Positions 1-10,793 are shown, numbered from the stretch's first letter. The stretch: 64,000 nucleotides of DNA from Aquimarina sp. U1-2 (GCF_017897595.1 NZ_JAGKIK010000003.1:62001-126000), one strand, 5' to 3'. Notes: generated by a model not told the origin, from the sequence alone. Numbers and translations are program-made.

Positions 1-2
1 TG

Positions 3-431
3 TTTAAGCCCGAATGGGGTACATTTGATTTTGCAGTAGGTAAAGAAATTGTTTCTGCGTTCTCAGGTCCGGCAGATGATCATTCATTTGATTTGATTAC
101 TCATAATACGACTTCGACCGCTACAAAACGAATGTACACCGAAAAAGAATTAGAATTACATTCTTTGTACCAATCAGTAAGAAACATCAGAGATGGCAAA
201 AACACTAAATTCTCTCTTGAAGCTGTTTTTGATATTTTAAAAATGAATCATCTAGATGATTGGTTACTGGCACTCGAAATTTATGAGCTGGTGTTTGATC
301 GGGATAGTACATTTGCAACTCGAATTTTGAATTATTTTGACACCATCAAAACGAAAAAACCAAACATCGCACACTTAATCGATAGCGGATTACAGTTGAT
401 CAAAACAAACTTTACCACTACATACGATTGA
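3..431 (+). CDS. Aromatic amino acid hydroxylase (phenylalanine 4-monooxygenase-like), 3' end only
   Basis: The frame is open from the window edge, so the true start lies outside; 142 residues are visible. The stretch WGTFDFAVGKEIVSAFSGPAD followed by SFDLITH and a helical tail resembles, from memory, the C-terminal region of the long (about 580-residue) Bacteroidota aromatic amino acid hydroxylases. The iron-binding catalytic domain would lie upstream and cannot be checked here. These enzymes use a pterin cofactor and O2 to hydroxylate phenylalanine. The stop codon abuts the stop of the convergent GSCFA gene with no spacer, so the two transcripts must overlap at their 3' ends. Confidence 0.72.
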   Translation, partial: FKPEWGTFDFAVGKEIVSAFSGPADDHSFDLITHNTTSTATKRMYTEKELELHSLYQSVRNIRDGKNTKFSLEAVFDILKMNHLDDWLLALEIYELVFDRDSTFATRILNYFDTIKTKKPNIAHLIDSGLQLIKTNFTTTYD

Positions 432-1385
432 TTACTTTAAAAAAATCATAAATGGATATTCCTGCTGTAGTTGCTTTTGTTTTATCAGAAGTTTTTCCAG
501 AAATGAAGCATATTGCTCACTGTGAGGGTTAAATGGCTTGTGGGTCAACCCTTTTTGTACTTCTTCAACTTTTTTCATTGTTTTAGTAGCACGTTCAGAA
601 ATCCAAATTTTACAAAATCGATCCCAAATATATTGAATGGCGAGATCGTTGGGATGAAGCATATCCATACTGTAAAACCTATAATCCCTAAGTTCGTCCA
701 TCATGAGTTCGTATGACGGAAAATAAGATAGTTTTGCATTTTTTTCTATACTTTGATGCACTGCCGTAATAAGGTGGGATTTACTTCTGGTATTTTCAAT
801 AAAACCATCTTTACTATGTCGTACCGGAGACACCGTAAATGTGATTTGAACTGAAGTGTTTAGACTTTGTATCAATTGCACACAATTTTGAAGATTGTCT
901 GCTATTTCTTCTACAGAGAGTAGCTTTTTATCAAACGCTGCCTGTGGAATTTTATGACAATTAGCCACGATCATATCCAACGATTTAAGGCGGTACACCC
1001 ACGCAGTTCCCAGGGTAATAAAAATATGGGTTGATTTTAAAATTTGTTGTTTTGCTTTTTGCAGACCTTCATTTAGTCTTGCTATCATTACATCTTCATC
1101 AGGGTCACTTATAGACGAGTGCGCGTCAAAACAATGCCATCTTTCATTGTGAAAAAAAATATCGGCATCGGTATACCGCTCATCTTGACTCGCCATCCAT
1201 AAAAAAGTTTCTATGGCTTTGGGATGGAAGAGAATACCGAAAGGATTACTTAGCGTTTTGAATTTGAAATATTCGAGCTTTTTGTTTATATGTTCTGCAA
1301 AGCATGAACCGAGCATTAGTATTTCTGAATTATAATCAATGCTAGGTTTTTGAGTTGATAAAGGTATGCACGTTTGCAAGTTCAT
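432..1385 (-). CDS. GSCFA domain-containing protein
   Basis: A 317-residue protein with the diagnostic motif LGSCFAEHI near residue 27 and NPFGILFHP near residue 50, which define the GSCFA family (SGNH-hydrolase-like fold). HPNDLAIQYIWDRF near residue 240 fits the C-terminal catalytic His/Asp block of SGNH enzymes. No signal peptide is visible, so it is probably cytoplasmic. The substrate is unknown for the family. It is the last of three minus-strand genes after alaS and the zinc-ribbon membrane protein, probably cotranscribed. Confidence 0.85.
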   Translation of the reverse strand: MNLQTCIPLSTQKPSIDYNSEILMLGSCFAEHINKKLEYFKFKTLSNPFGILFHPKAIETFLWMASQDERYTDADIFFHNERWHCFDAHSSISDPDEDVMIARLNEGLQKAKQQILKSTHIFITLGTAWVYRLKSLDMIVANCHKIPQAAFDKKLLSVEEIADNLQNCVQLIQSLNTSVQITFTVSPVRHSKDGFIENTRSKSHLITAVHQSIEKNAKLSYFPSYELMMDELRDYRFYSMDMLHPNDLAIQYIWDRFCKIWISERATKTMKKVEEVQKGLTHKPFNPHSEQYASFLEKLLIKQKQLQQEYPFMIFLK

Positions 1386-1454
1386 AAGTCATTATTTGTA
1401 AGCATATTATACCACTACTCCTAACATATAAAAAACGAAAAACTAATAATCCGT

Positions 1455-1961
1455 TTATAAATTATATGTTTTTTTGAACTTATTAGATTTAATTGTCAGG
1501 AAAACGCTATACAACATTCCTCCAATTATCGCTATTTTAAAGAAAATTCCACTATAAATCGAAGTTGGATCTACTAAATACTGTAAAAAATACAGCCCTA
1601 ACAGAAGAATTAATGGAAAAATGGTAAAAAGCAGTGGACTTTTTTTTACTAAAATTCCAGATAAAATGAATGTTAATGATAAAAAAACATAAATTCCTAT
1701 TGTAAATATATCATTAAATCCTTGATTAATTGAAATAAGAAGTTTTAGTATTTGAAAGGTCGCTACTATAAAAAGGATGTTTCTAATTCCTTTCAAAGCA
1801 TTATTAGAATCTATAATTATTCCTTTTTTATTAATAAATCTTCCTATATGAATTGATTTTTCCTTTTCGCTTCCGTTAAACGGAAAGTCGCAAGTTGGAC
1901 AAATATCTTCGTTACTTGCAACTTCTTTTTTGCAAGCAGGGCATGCTACATGAATACTCAT
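1455..1961 (-). CDS. Zinc-ribbon membrane protein of unknown function
   Basis: A 168-residue protein. An N-terminal zinc ribbon (CPACKKE, then CPTCDFPF, two CxxC knuckles within residues 8-26) is followed by four hydrophobic helices at roughly residues 57-75, 82-103, 106-122 and 135-155. Such small zinc-ribbon plus multi-helix proteins are common in Flavobacteriaceae and have no assigned role. The start lies 15 bp downstream of the alaS stop, so it is probably translated from the alaS transcript. Function is not inferred. Confidence 0.75.
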   Translation of the reverse strand: MSIHVACPACKKEVASNEDICPTCDFPFNGSEKEKSIHIGRFINKKGIIIDSNNALKGIRNILFIVATFQILKLLISINQGFNDIFTIGIYVFLSLTFILSGILVKKSPLLFTIFPLILLLGLYFLQYLVDPTSIYSGIFFKIAIIGGMLYSVFLTIKSNKFKKTYNL

Positions 1962-1976
1962 TTGCTTTTTTTAGAT

Positions 1977-4607
1977 TTACACATATTTTTTTGCACTTAC
2001 CAATGCTTCTTCTATTCCTGCCGGATGCTTACCCCCAGCTGTTGCAAAAAATGGTTGTCCGCCACCGCCACCTTGAATACATTTCCCCAATTCTTTTATA
2101 ATTTGACTTGCATTCAGTCCTTTGGATTCAACCAAACTTTTAGAAATATAACATGATAATATCGCTTTACCTTGTTGTTCTGATCCTAAAATAATAAATA
2201 CATTGTCTATTTCTCCACCCAACTCAAAACACACATCTTTGATTCCAGAGGCATCCAGATCCACTTTTTTTGCTAGAAAATGAATTCCATTTTTCTCTTC
2301 GAGTGCTGCTTTAAGATCTCCTTTAAGATTCTTGGCTTTAGCTTTAAGCAAAGCTTCGATCTGTTTTTTAAGCGTTGCATTTTCTTCTTGTAGAGATGTA
2401 ATTGCTTGTATAGGATTTTTTACGTTGTTGAGTGTAGTTTTAACCTGATTAAAAGCATCAGACTGTGTAGTAAAATATTCTTTGGCAGCATCCCCGGTAA
2501 TTGCTTCTATACGACGTACTCCGGCAGCAATCGCACTTTCTGAAGTAATTTTAAAATGCCAGATATCCCTGGTATTGGGCACATGGGTTCCCCCACACAA
2601 TTCCATTGATTCACCAAATCGAATGGTACGCACGGCATCGCCATACTTTTCGCCAAAAAGTGCAATTGCACCTTCAGAAATTGCCTGATCATATGCAACA
2701 TCACGTTTTTCTTGAAGGGGTAAGTACTCTCGAATACGTGCATTTACAAAATCTTCTACTTGCCTAAGTTCTTCCTCAGAAACTTTTGCGTAATGTGAAA
2801 AATCAAATCTTAGATTACCACTATGCACCATAGATCCTTTTTGTTCTACGTGTGTTCCCAAAATAGATCGTAAAGCTTGATGCAAAAGATGTGTTGCTGT
2901 ATGGTTTGATGCTGTTCTGGTACGTTGTTTGCGATCTACAACCGCCGTAAATTCTCCATCTACTTGTTTAGGCAGGCTTTTGGCCAAATGAACAATTAGA
3001 TTATTTTCTTTTTTCGTGTCTATAATATATACTACATCACCATTTTTATCTTCTAAATACCCTTTATCTCCCACTTGTCCACCACTTTCGGGATAAAAAG
3101 GTGTCTTATTAAAAACAAGCTGGTAAAGATTCCCTTCTTTTTTACTATTTATTTTTCGAAAACGATTGATGTTAACTGTTGACGAGAGCTGGTCATATCC
3201 AACAAAACCTTCAAGTGTATTATCGTGAACATGTTCCCAATCACCCGTTGAAAGTTGTGATGCAGCTCTGGATCGTTCTTTTTGCTTTTGAAGTTCATTT
3301 TCAAAAGCATTTTCATCAAGTGTATACCCTTGTTCACTTGCTATAAGTGTAGTGAGATCTATCGGAAACCCATAGGTATCGTATAATTCAAAAGCTTTTT
3401 TACCTGAGACTACTTTCCCTTTGGTGTTTCGTATGACATCATCTAATAGCGTTAATCCCTGATCCAGGGTTCTTAAAAAAGATTGTTCTTCTTCTTTAAC
3501 GACATTGATGATTAGATTTTTTTGTGCCTTAAGTTCTGGAAATGTAGCACTCATTTGTTCGACCAAGGTATCCACTAATTTATAAATGAAAGGCTCTTTG
3601 GTATTTAGAAATGTAAAACCATATCGTATGGCTCTGCGCAAAATTCTTCGAATTACATAGCCTGCACCTGTATTACTGGGCAATTGACCATCGGCAATAG
3701 AAAAAGAGACTGCTCGTATATGATCTGCAACAACCCTAATGGCAACACTTACTTTTCCATCTTCATTAGCGGGTAAGCTTTCTTTATCATATGTAGACTT
3801 CGTAATAACTTCTATCTCGCGTATCAAAGGTGTAAAAACATCGGTATCATAATTTGACTTTACCCCTTGTAATACCATGCATAAACGCTCGAATCCCATG
3901 CCTGTATCCACATGCTGTGCAGGTAATTTTTCTAAAGATCCATTAGCTTTTCTGTTGTATTGCATGAAAACTAGATTCCAGATCTCAACTACTTGTGGAT
4001 GATCTGCATTGACTAGTTCTCGCCCTGGGATTTTGGCTTTTTCTTTTGAAGATCGAATATCGACATGTATTTCAGAACAGGGTCCGCAAGGACCTTGGTC
4101 TCCCATTTCCCAGAAATTATCCTTTTTATTGCCCATAATGATTCTATCTTCCGGAATAATTTCTTTCCACAAATCATAAGCCTCGTTGTCCATCTCAAGA
4201 CCTTCATCTTTTGCCCCTTCAAAAACAGAAACATACAACATATCTTTATCGATGCCGTATACTTTGGTAAGTAGCTCCCAAGCCCATTGTATGGCCTCCT
4301 TTTTGAAATAATCTCCAAAACTCCAATTGCCAAGCATTTCGAACATGGTATGGTGGTAGGTATCCATCCCCACTTCTTCCAAATCGTTGTGCTTACCACT
4401 TACTCGTAAACATTTTTGAGTATCGGTAATACGATTGCTTTTGGGGGTACCATTTCCTAGAAAATATTCTTTGAACTGGTTCATCCCTGCATTAGTAAAC
4501 ATTAGGGTAGGATCATCTTTTATGACCATAGGTGCAGAGCGTACCACCTCGTGATTCTTTGATTTAAAAAAGTCTAAAAACGTATTTCTGATTTGACGGG
4601 ATTTCAC
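1977..4607 (-). CDS. alaS: Alanine--tRNA ligase
   Basis: Charges tRNA-Ala with alanine in the cytoplasm. The 876 residues match the usual AlaRS length. The class II core begins at once ([15 protein letters not shown], then [18 protein letters not shown]), followed by the tRNA-recognition region. The editing domain shows the zinc/catalytic motifs HTATHLLH and CGGTH. The glycine-rich C-terminal DHHA1 region ([14 protein letters not shown]) closes the protein. The gene is divergent from the M23 peptidase gene across about 200 bp and leads a minus-strand run of three genes. Confidence 0.98.
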   Translation of the reverse strand: MKSRQIRNTFLDFFKSKNHEVVRSAPMVIKDDPTLMFTNAGMNQFKEYFLGNGTPKSNRITDTQKCLRVSGKHNDLEEVGMDTYHHTMFEMLGNWSFGDYFKKEAIQWAWELLTKVYGIDKDMLYVSVFEGAKDEGLEMDNEAYDLWKEIIPEDRIIMGNKKDNFWEMGDQGPCGPCSEIHVDIRSSKEKAKIPGRELVNADHPQVVEIWNLVFMQYNRKANGSLEKLPAQHVDTGMGFERLCMVLQGVKSNYDTDVFTPLIREIEVITKSTYDKESLPANEDGKVSVAIRVVADHIRAVSFSIADGQLPSNTGAGYVIRRILRRAIRYGFTFLNTKEPFIYKLVDTLVEQMSATFPELKAQKNLIINVVKEEEQSFLRTLDQGLTLLDDVIRNTKGKVVSGKKAFELYDTYGFPIDLTTLIASEQGYTLDENAFENELQKQKERSRAASQLSTGDWEHVHDNTLEGFVGYDQLSSTVNINRFRKINSKKEGNLYQLVFNKTPFYPESGGQVGDKGYLEDKNGDVVYIIDTKKENNLIVHLAKSLPKQVDGEFTAVVDRKQRTRTASNHTATHLLHQALRSILGTHVEQKGSMVHSGNLRFDFSHYAKVSEEELRQVEDFVNARIREYLPLQEKRDVAYDQAISEGAIALFGEKYGDAVRTIRFGESMELCGGTHVPNTRDIWHFKITSESAIAAGVRRIEAITGDAAKEYFTTQSDAFNQVKTTLNNVKNPIQAITSLQEENATLKKQIEALLKAKAKNLKGDLKAALEEKNGIHFLAKKVDLDASGIKDVCFELGGEIDNVFIILGSEQQGKAILSCYISKSLVESKGLNASQIIKELGKCIQGGGGGQPFFATAGGKHPAGIEEALVSAKKYV

Positions 4608-4687
4608 TGGTATACTTTATAATTAAATGTATGTTTCGTATGTGCCGATAACAATTTGCATCGCAGCTTTATGTAGGCTATCGTTTC

Positions 4688-4734
4688 TATATTTGTCAGT
4701 TTTTTCTACACTTTGCAACATTTTACTATATTTG
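4688..4734 (+). promoter_or_regulatory. Candidate promoter region with two TATATTTG boxes
   Basis: Two exact copies of the Bacteroidota -7 consensus TAnnTTTG (TATATTTG at 4688-4695 and 4727-4734) lie 70-116 bp upstream of the M23 peptidase start. Neither has a TTG at the ideal 17-23 bp spacing, so this is a -7 box match only. Confidence 0.4.
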
Positions 4735-4803
4735 TTGCCAGGTCTTGTTTAAAAACAGGACTTTATTTGGTTGATATCCTGCAAAAATAGCATATTTTAA
4801 ATT

Positions 4804-5781
4804 ATGTCAAAGGTTAAATATTACTATGATAGTGAAACGCTTTCTTACCGCAGAATAGAGCAAAAGAAAGGTCGTAAATTTGGTATTGCAGCCATTGGGA
4901 TAATCGGTTCATTTTTAGCTGGTTTCATATTGCTTCTCGTTTATCTCAATATCCCGCAATTAGAAACACCTAAAGAAAAAGCGTACAAAAGAGAGCTTGA
5001 AAACATGCAGTTGCAATATGATCTTATGAATAAGAGGCTGAAACGTAATGAAGACGTGCTTCAGGAAATTGCAGAGCGGGACGATAATATCTATAGACTT
5101 TATTTTGGTGCAAACCCTATACCCGAAGAGCTTAGAAATGCAGGATTTGGAGGTGTGAATCGCTACAAAACCCTTGAAGGTTTCGATAATTCTAAAATGA
5201 TCATTGAAAGTAGTGAACGAATAGACAAGCTAACCAAACAAATCGTAGTGCAATCAAAATCTCTTGATGAAATTGCTACACTGGCAGAACAGAAAGAAGA
5301 ACTTCTCGCTACCATCCCTGCGATACAGCCCATACAAAATTCTGATTTAAAAAGAATGGCCTCTGGCTATGGTTGGAGAAGCGATCCATTTACAAAAGCT
5401 CGAAAATTTCACTATGGTATGGATTTCTCTGCAGCGACAGGAACCCCCGTCTATGCTACCGGAAATGGTGTAGTTACCAGAGCCGATGCAAATTCGACCG
5501 GCTACGGAAGACATGTTCGTATCGATCATGGCTTTAATTACATGAGTTTATACGCACATCTCAGTAAGTATAATGTAAAGAAAGGACAAAAGGTAAAACG
5601 TGGCGATGTCATTGGATATGTGGGTAGCACCGGTAGATCTGTAGCTCCTCATCTTCATTATGAAATCTTTAAAGACGGAGAAAAAATCAACCCAAGAAAC
5701 TTTTACTACGGAAGCTTGACTTCTGAAGAATTTGATCAAATGCTTAAAGCATCTAATTTAGTTAATGAATCATTAGATTAG
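4804..5781 (+). CDS. M23 family metallopeptidase (LytM-type)
   Basis: A 325-residue envelope protein predicted to cut peptidoglycan cross-links or regulate an enzyme that does. It has a short cytoplasmic N-terminus, one transmembrane helix at about residues 27-48 and a coiled coil at about 55-100. The peptidase domain has the first zinc ligand motif HYGMD near residue 201 and the second HLHYE near residue 282, so the zinc site looks intact. The CapA-like gene starts 6 bp after its stop, suggesting an operon that continues to the MerR gene. Confidence 0.92.
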   Translation: MSKVKYYYDSETLSYRRIEQKKGRKFGIAAIGIIGSFLAGFILLLVYLNIPQLETPKEKAYKRELENMQLQYDLMNKRLKRNEDVLQEIAERDDNIYRLYFGANPIPEELRNAGFGGVNRYKTLEGFDNSKMIIESSERIDKLTKQIVVQSKSLDEIATLAEQKEELLATIPAIQPIQNSDLKRMASGYGWRSDPFTKARKFHYGMDFSAATGTPVYATGNGVVTRADANSTGYGRHVRIDHGFNYMSLYAHLSKYNVKKGQKVKRGDVIGYVGSTGRSVAPHLHYEIFKDGEKINPRNFYYGSLTSEEFDQMLKASNLVNESLD

Positions 5782-5787
5782 TGATGT

Positions 5788-6894
5788 ATGCGTAAAATAC
5801 TTCTTTTGGTTTTCTTTTTTGGCTTCAGTTCTTCTATTTGGGCCCAAAAATTTACAAAAGAAGCCATTGATGCTATGTATGTTGTCGCATTAGGCACCCA
5901 ACAAAAACTCTCTACACCTTCAATCATCAAAATCATGGCGGTAGGAGATATAATGATGGGAACCAACTTTCCTGATAACAGCTATCTACCCCCTGAGGGA
6001 AAGGCTCCTTTTGACGATGTTAACCCTATTCTAACCCAGGCAGATCTTCTTTTTGGAAATCTTGAAGGAACACTTACCGATGAAGGAGAAAACGCTAAGC
6101 GCTGCTCTGACCCTTCTAAATGTTATTCTTTTAGGTCTCCTGAAGCCTATGGCAAACACCTTGAAGATAGTGGTTTTGATGTAATGAGTATCGCCAACAA
6201 CCACATAGGCGATTTTGGTGAGGTGGGTATCAAAAATACCATGAAAACCCTAAAGAAACACAATATTGCCTACGCAGGTGTTTTTGCGCAACCGTATACA
6301 ATTTTTGAAAAAAATGGAATTACCTATGGGTTCTGTGCTTTTGCTCCTAATAAAGATTGCTTAAAAATTCACAATTTAAGTAAGGCAGCAACTATAGTTA
6401 CCGAACTTAAAGAAAAAACAGATATTGTTATTGTTTCTTTTCATGGCGGAGCCGAAGGACTTAAGCATACACATGTAACCAGAAAGACAGAGCGTTTTTA
6501 TGGAGAAGATCGCGGTAATGTGTACCTGTTTGCACACACCGTAATCGATGCAGGTGCTGATGTTGTTCTTGGTCATGGCCCCCATGTTTCTAGAGCTTTT
6601 GAGATTTATAAAAATAAATTTATAGCCTATAGCCTCGGCAATTTTTGTACCTATTCGAGATTTAATCTTCGCGGGATTAAAGGATACGCCCCTATAGCAG
6701 AAATATCAATTGATCTTGAAGGTAATTTTATTGAAGGTGTGCTACACTCTGCGAAGCAAATCGATGAGATATATCCTTTTATGGATGAAAAAAAAGCGGC
6801 TTTACGAGAAATTAAAAAGTTAACTGAAGAGGATTTTCCAGAAAGTAAGCTTATTTTTAAGGACGACGGAAGTTTTTTGCAACAACAAGACTAA
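5788..6894 (+). CDS. CapA family protein (poly-gamma-glutamate capsule-type metallophosphatase fold)
   Basis: A 368-residue protein with a signal peptide (about residues 1-20, ending SSIWAQ). The PGA_cap fold is shown by MAVGDIMMG near residue 50, GNLEGTL, the SIANNHIGDFG block, SFHGG and VLGHGPHVSRAFE, which together supply the metal-binding Asp, Asn and His residues of the calcineurin-like family. Homologues occur in poly-gamma-glutamate synthesis loci, but no other capsule genes are nearby, so the substrate is open. It sits between the M23 peptidase and the MerR gene with gaps of 6 and 2 bp. Confidence 0.88.
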   Translation: MRKILLLVFFFGFSSSIWAQKFTKEAIDAMYVVALGTQQKLSTPSIIKIMAVGDIMMGTNFPDNSYLPPEGKAPFDDVNPILTQADLLFGNLEGTLTDEGENAKRCSDPSKCYSFRSPEAYGKHLEDSGFDVMSIANNHIGDFGEVGIKNTMKTLKKHNIAYAGVFAQPYTIFEKNGITYGFCAFAPNKDCLKIHNLSKAATIVTELKEKTDIVIVSFHGGAEGLKHTHVTRKTERFYGEDRGNVYLFAHTVIDAGADVVLGHGPHVSRAFEIYKNKFIAYSLGNFCTYSRFNLRGIKGYAPIAEISIDLEGNFIEGVLHSAKQIDEIYPFMDEKKAALREIKKLTEEDFPESKLIFKDDGSFLQQQD

Positions 6895-6896
6895 TT

Positions 6897-7226
6897 ATGT
6901 ATGTAGACCTGCCAAAAAAAATGTACTATGGTATTGGTGAAGTAGCCGAAGCTTTTGGTGTGAATACATCATTAATTCGTTTTTGGGAAAAAGAATTTGA
7001 TATTCTGAAGCCGAAAAAAAATGCAAAAGGAAATCGTAAATTTACTCCAGAAGATATTAAAAACTTAGAATTAATCTATCATTTGGTTAAAGAACGAGGC
7101 TTTACACTCGAAGGTGCCAAAACCCACCTTAAAGAACAGAAACAAGAAGCTTTAGATAGTTTTGATATTATACGTAAATTAGAATCAATTAAGGGTCAGC
7201 TTCTAAAAATTAAAGAGCATCTTTAA
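6897..7226 (+). CDS. MerR family transcriptional regulator
   Basis: A 109-residue protein. The N-terminal winged helix-turn-helix (YYGIGEVAEAFGVNTSLIRFWEKEF) is typical of MerR, followed by the second wing/helix region and a short C-terminal helix. It lacks the cysteine-containing loop of metal-sensing MerR proteins, so the signal is unknown. An alternative start at 6921 (MYYGIGE) would remove the first eight residues. It is the last gene of a tight three-gene cluster with the M23 peptidase and the CapA-like protein. Confidence 0.9.
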   Translation: MYVDLPKKMYYGIGEVAEAFGVNTSLIRFWEKEFDILKPKKNAKGNRKFTPEDIKNLELIYHLVKERGFTLEGAKTHLKEQKQEALDSFDIIRKLESIKGQLLKIKEHL

Positions 7227-7263
7227 CTTTTAAAGAATGTTCTAAATTGATAATAAGCTTGGC

Positions 7264-7310
7264 TAGTAAATTACCGGGGGCAGCGTACCCTTTGATGGTT
7301 ACCTATAAAA
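7264..7310. repeat. Intergenic repeat family R, short copy (R1)
   Basis: A 47-bp copy of a dispersed element that begins AGTAAAYTACC and ends CCTTTGRYGGTKMCC followed by ATAAAA. This copy lacks the middle part present at 12831-12939 and 37766-37865. It fills most of the gap between the MerR and LemA genes. Confidence 0.6.
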
Positions 7311-7350
7311 TTACAAATTAGGGAAGAGCTATTAACTATAAATAAAATAA

Positions 7351-7962
7351 ATGAAAAAAGGACTTTTTGCAGGCTTGGGATGCCTTGGACTTATTGTAAT
7401 CATCTTCATCATTGGTGCAATCATGGCCTATAGTTTTAACAATAAAGCCGTCGTACTTCAAGAAGACGCAAAAACAGCTTGGTCAAATGTAGAAAGTGCA
7501 TACCAAAGGCGAAGTGACCTTATTGGTAACCTTGTTAAAACAGTACAAGGCGCAGCCGATTTTGAGCGTTCTACTTTAAAAGATGTTATCGAAGCCAGAG
7601 CAAAAGCAACTTCAGTTACTATAGATCCCAGCAATATTACAGCAGGTCAAATGGCACAATTTCAACAGGCACAAGGGGGATTATCTTCTGCATTGTCCAG
7701 GTTATTAGTTACTGTCGAACGTTACCCGGACCTAAAAGCGAATCAGAATTTCTTAAATTTACAAAATCAGCTAGAAGGGACCGAAAATCGGATTAATGTA
7801 GAGCGTAATCGATATAACGAGCAGGTGGGTGTATATAATAAACATATCAAAGTGTTACCAAATTCGTTATTTGCAGGTATACTGGGATTTGATGAAATGT
7901 CGCGATTTGAAGGTGAAGCTGGTGTCGAAAAAGCACCTGATGTTGATTTTGATTTTAAGTAA
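7351..7962 (+). CDS. LemA family protein
   Basis: A 203-residue protein with one N-terminal transmembrane helix (about residues 5-27) and the LemA core ([27 protein letters not shown], then a long helical hairpin, then [15 protein letters not shown]). It matches the usual LemA length. The biochemical role of LemA proteins is unsettled; they are commonly encoded beside TPM-domain proteins, as here, where two TPM genes follow on the same strand. Confidence 0.93.
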   Translation: MKKGLFAGLGCLGLIVIIFIIGAIMAYSFNNKAVVLQEDAKTAWSNVESAYQRRSDLIGNLVKTVQGAADFERSTLKDVIEARAKATSVTIDPSNITAGQMAQFQQAQGGLSSALSRLLVTVERYPDLKANQNFLNLQNQLEGTENRINVERNRYNEQVGVYNKHIKVLPNSLFAGILGFDEMSRFEGEAGVEKAPDVDFDFK

Positions 7963-8027
7963 ACCACCCCTGGGGATATAATATTCTTTAGCAAGACCAA
8001 CGAAATTTAGAAACTAAACCGCGTTTC

Positions 8028-8465
8028 ATGTCAAAAGTAGAAGATTTTCTAACCGCAGATCAAGAAGAGCAAATCGTCGCAGCGATTCGAAATGCAGAAA
8101 AAACGACCTCTGGTGAAATTCGTGTCCATATCGAAAAACACACAGATCTTGATGTATTAGAGCGAACTAAAGAAGTCTTTCATTTTCTTAAAATGGATAC
8201 TACAGAACAGCATAATGGCGTACTTATTTATGTTGCCATAGATGACCACAAATTTGCAGTTTATGGAGATGAAGGAATTCATAAAATAGTGGGGGATCAT
8301 TTCTGGCAAAGTACAAAAGATGCTATTTTAGCGCAATTCAAAAAAGGTGATTTTACACAAGGATTGATTGACGGTATTTTAATGGCAGGAGCGCAATTGC
8401 AACAATATTTCCCCTGGGATCATACAGATTTAAATGAATTGTCTGATGAAATATCGAAAGGATAA
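8028..8465 (+). CDS. TPM domain-containing protein (small, soluble)
   Basis: A 145-residue protein with the TPM (TLP18.3/Psb32/MOLO-1) fold: TTSGEIRVHIEKH, NGVLIYVAIDDHKFAVYGDEGIH, then a C-terminal helix. It has no signal peptide or clear transmembrane segment. It lies between LemA and the larger TPM protein, and its stop touches the next start codon with no gap, implying translational coupling. Confidence 0.88.
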   Translation: MSKVEDFLTADQEEQIVAAIRNAEKTTSGEIRVHIEKHTDLDVLERTKEVFHFLKMDTTEQHNGVLIYVAIDDHKFAVYGDEGIHKIVGDHFWQSTKDAILAQFKKGDFTQGLIDGILMAGAQLQQYFPWDHTDLNELSDEISKG

Positions 8466-9284
8466 ATGATGTCTACAAAAAATAGTTTTGCTACGGTTCT
8501 ACTTTTCTTTGGTATATTGTATCTCGCCACGAATACAGTATGCGCACAAAGAGCTATCCCTGCGAAACCAAAGGCACAAACATCGGTTTATGATGAAGCC
8601 AAAATGCTTTCTACATCTGAAGCGAATATACTCGAAGAAAAACTTGTTCGATACGCTGATACAACTTCTACACAAATCGTGGTCGCCACCATTACTTCAT
8701 TACAAGGAGAAAATATAGGATTATACGCCGCAGAATGGGCTCATGAATGGGGTATTGGACAAAAAAAAGAGGACAATGGCGTTTTCATCCTGGTATCAAA
8801 AGTGGATCGTAAAATTTGGATGACTACAGGTTATGGTGTCGAAGATAAGCTTACTGATTATGTTTCGAAAACTATTGTAGACCAAATTATTACTCCAGAG
8901 TTTAAAAAAGGAAATTTTTATACGGGTTTAGATAAAGGAACCACGGCCATTTTTAAGGTTTTAGATGGAACTTTTAAAGGAAAAAGAAAAAAAAATAACA
9001 AAAAAGGACTTCCTATCGGGCAATTATTTTTACTATTTATATTTTTTATTATCATAGTAAAAGCATTCTCAAAAAGCAACCATGGTAATGGTGGTAGAGG
9101 AAATCGTGGCAACCGATCTCGTGGTGGTAGTTTGCTAGATGCAATCATCTTAAGTAATATGGGTCGTGGCAGCTACGGCGGAGGTAGTTTTGGCGGTGGA
9201 TCAAGTGGTGGCTTTGGCGGAGGTTTCGGAGGAGGCTTTGGCGGCGGAGGCTTTGGTGGAGGAGGTGCCGGCGGAAGTTGGTAG
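8466..9284 (+). CDS. TPM domain-containing membrane protein with Gly-rich tail
   Basis: A 272-residue protein: signal peptide (about residues 1-28, ending VCAQ), TPM domain with STQIVVATI and DNGVFILVSKVDRKIWMTTGYG (about residues 45-160), one transmembrane helix near residues 180-200 after a Lys-rich stretch, and a Gly/Ser-rich tail ending GGAGGSW. This layout is typical of YgcG-type TPM proteins. Start may be 8466 or the adjacent ATG at 8469. It is the third gene of a lemA-TPM-TPM cluster. Confidence 0.9.
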   Translation: MMSTKNSFATVLLFFGILYLATNTVCAQRAIPAKPKAQTSVYDEAKMLSTSEANILEEKLVRYADTTSTQIVVATITSLQGENIGLYAAEWAHEWGIGQKKEDNGVFILVSKVDRKIWMTTGYGVEDKLTDYVSKTIVDQIITPEFKKGNFYTGLDKGTTAIFKVLDGTFKGKRKKNNKKGLPIGQLFLLFIFFIIIVKAFSKSNHGNGGRGNRGNRSRGGSLLDAIILSNMGRGSYGGGSFGGGSSGGFGGGFGGGFGGGGFGGGGAGGSW

Positions 9285-9305
9285 CTACTATTCTCGACAG
9301 GCTCT

Positions 9306-9350
9306 GTAAACTACCTCGGGGTATTACATCCTTTTGCGGTGCCCATAAAA
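9306..9350. repeat. Intergenic repeat family R, short copy (R2)
   Basis: A 45-bp copy with the two ends TAAACTACCTCGGGG and CCTTTTGCGGTGCCC followed by ATAAAA. It lies between the convergent TPM and der genes and, like R1, lacks the middle section of the full-length copies. Confidence 0.65.
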
Positions 9351-9413
9351 AGTTAATTATTTTTGATTGAAAGCTTCTTTCTAGAGCAAAGCTCGACCTA
9401 ACACCTAACAAAA

Positions 9414-10721
9414 CTACTTCTTCCTAAAATATACAGATATCGGGACACCGCGAAAATCAAACTCTTTACGTAACTGATTTTCGATAAAACGTTTGTAGGG
9501 ATCCCTGATGTACTGAGGGAGATTACAAAAAAAAGCAAATTGCGGTTGTGGTGTAGGCAATTGGGTGATGTACTTAATTTTTACGTATTTTCCTTTGTAG
9601 GCAGGAGGCGGATTGTGCTCTATAATTGGTAATAATATATCGTTAAGTTCGCTCGTTTTAATTTTTTTAGACCTGTTTTTATATACTTCTACAGCTGTTT
9701 CTATAGCTTTATACAATCGCTGTTTTGTTAGCGCAGAAATAAATACGATAGGTACGTCGGTAAAAGGTGCTATCTCTCTACGAATATATTTTTCGAAATC
9801 CTTGAGGGTGTTGCTTTCTTTATTTTCGATAAGATCCCATTTGTTAACCAGAATTACAATTCCCTTCCGGTTGCGCTCTGCCAGCCAAAAGATATTTTGC
9901 ACCTGGCCGTCAAACCCTCTCGTGGCATCTAACACCAATAAGCAGACATCACAGTGCTCGATAGCTCGAACCGATCGCATAACAGCATAGAATTCTAGGT
10001 CTTCTTTTACTTTAGATTTTCTTCGTATTCCTGCCGTATCGACCAAATTAAACTCGAAACCAAAGCGGTTATATTTTGTATCTATAGCATCGCGAGTCGT
10101 ACCAGCGATATCGGTAACGATATACCGATCCTCGCCAATCAAGGCATTTATAAAAGAAGATTTACCAGCATTGGGTCTGCCAACTACTGCAAATCGAGGT
10201 AACTCGTCATCTTCATTTTCTATTTTCTCTGGTAATGCTTTTACCAAAGCATCCAAAAGATCACCTGTACCACTTCCATTGATACTTGCAATAGTATAAT
10301 ACTCTCCAAGCCCCAAACTATAAAATTCAACAGCATCTGCAGCTCTCATGGCATTATCGACCTTATTTACCACCAAAAATACAGGCTTATCTACTTTACG
10401 AAGCAACTTTGCAACATCTTCATCCATGCCGGTAACACCAGACGCTACATCGACCATAAAGATTATAGCATCAGCTTCATCTATAGCGAGCTCTACTTGT
10501 TTATCAATTTCTGCTTCAAATATATCGTCACTACCTAGCACATACCCACCGGTATCGATTAATGAGAACTCAACACCATTCCAGTCACTTTTTCCATAAT
10601 GACGATCTCTTGTCACCCCACTTACGGCATCAACAATAGCTTCTCTTCTCTGAATCAAACGATTAAAAAAAGTTGATTTCCCTACATTGGGTCTCCCGAC
10701 AATTGCTACAATACTGCTCAT
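9414..10721 (-). CDS. der: Ribosome biogenesis GTPase Der
   Basis: A 435-residue double-Era GTPase for late 50S subunit assembly. Two tandem G domains are visible: the first with GRPNVGKST (residues 8-16) and NKVD, the second with GRPNAGKSS (near residue 181), DTAGIRRK and NKWD. The C-terminal KH-like domain ends [13 protein letters not shown], the normal Der terminus. Length matches the family. Confidence 0.98.
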   Translation of the reverse strand: MSSIVAIVGRPNVGKSTFFNRLIQRREAIVDAVSGVTRDRHYGKSDWNGVEFSLIDTGGYVLGSDDIFEAEIDKQVELAIDEADAIIFMVDVASGVTGMDEDVAKLLRKVDKPVFLVVNKVDNAMRAADAVEFYSLGLGEYYTIASINGSGTGDLLDALVKALPEKIENEDDELPRFAVVGRPNAGKSSFINALIGEDRYIVTDIAGTTRDAIDTKYNRFGFEFNLVDTAGIRRKSKVKEDLEFYAVMRSVRAIEHCDVCLLVLDATRGFDGQVQNIFWLAERNRKGIVILVNKWDLIENKESNTLKDFEKYIRREIAPFTDVPIVFISALTKQRLYKAIETAVEVYKNRSKKIKTSELNDILLPIIEHNPPPAYKGKYVKIKYITQLPTPQPQFAFFCNLPQYIRDPYKRFIENQLRKEFDFRGVPISVYFRKK

Positions 10722-10793
10722 TAAGATCTATATGCTAAAATGAGTGTAAAATTAGCCTTTTTATTTGAGCAATACCATCAAAACGAAGTAAAA

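Noticed and set aside
4013..4399. Open frame of 128 codons on the same strand as alaS in another frame
   Set aside because: It sits within the alaS catalytic core, and there is no sign of a frameshift in alaS, which is full length.
9613..9990. Open frame of about 125 codons antisense to der
   Set aside because: It lies wholly inside a well-conserved gene and its translation shows no domain; it is a by-product of der codon use.
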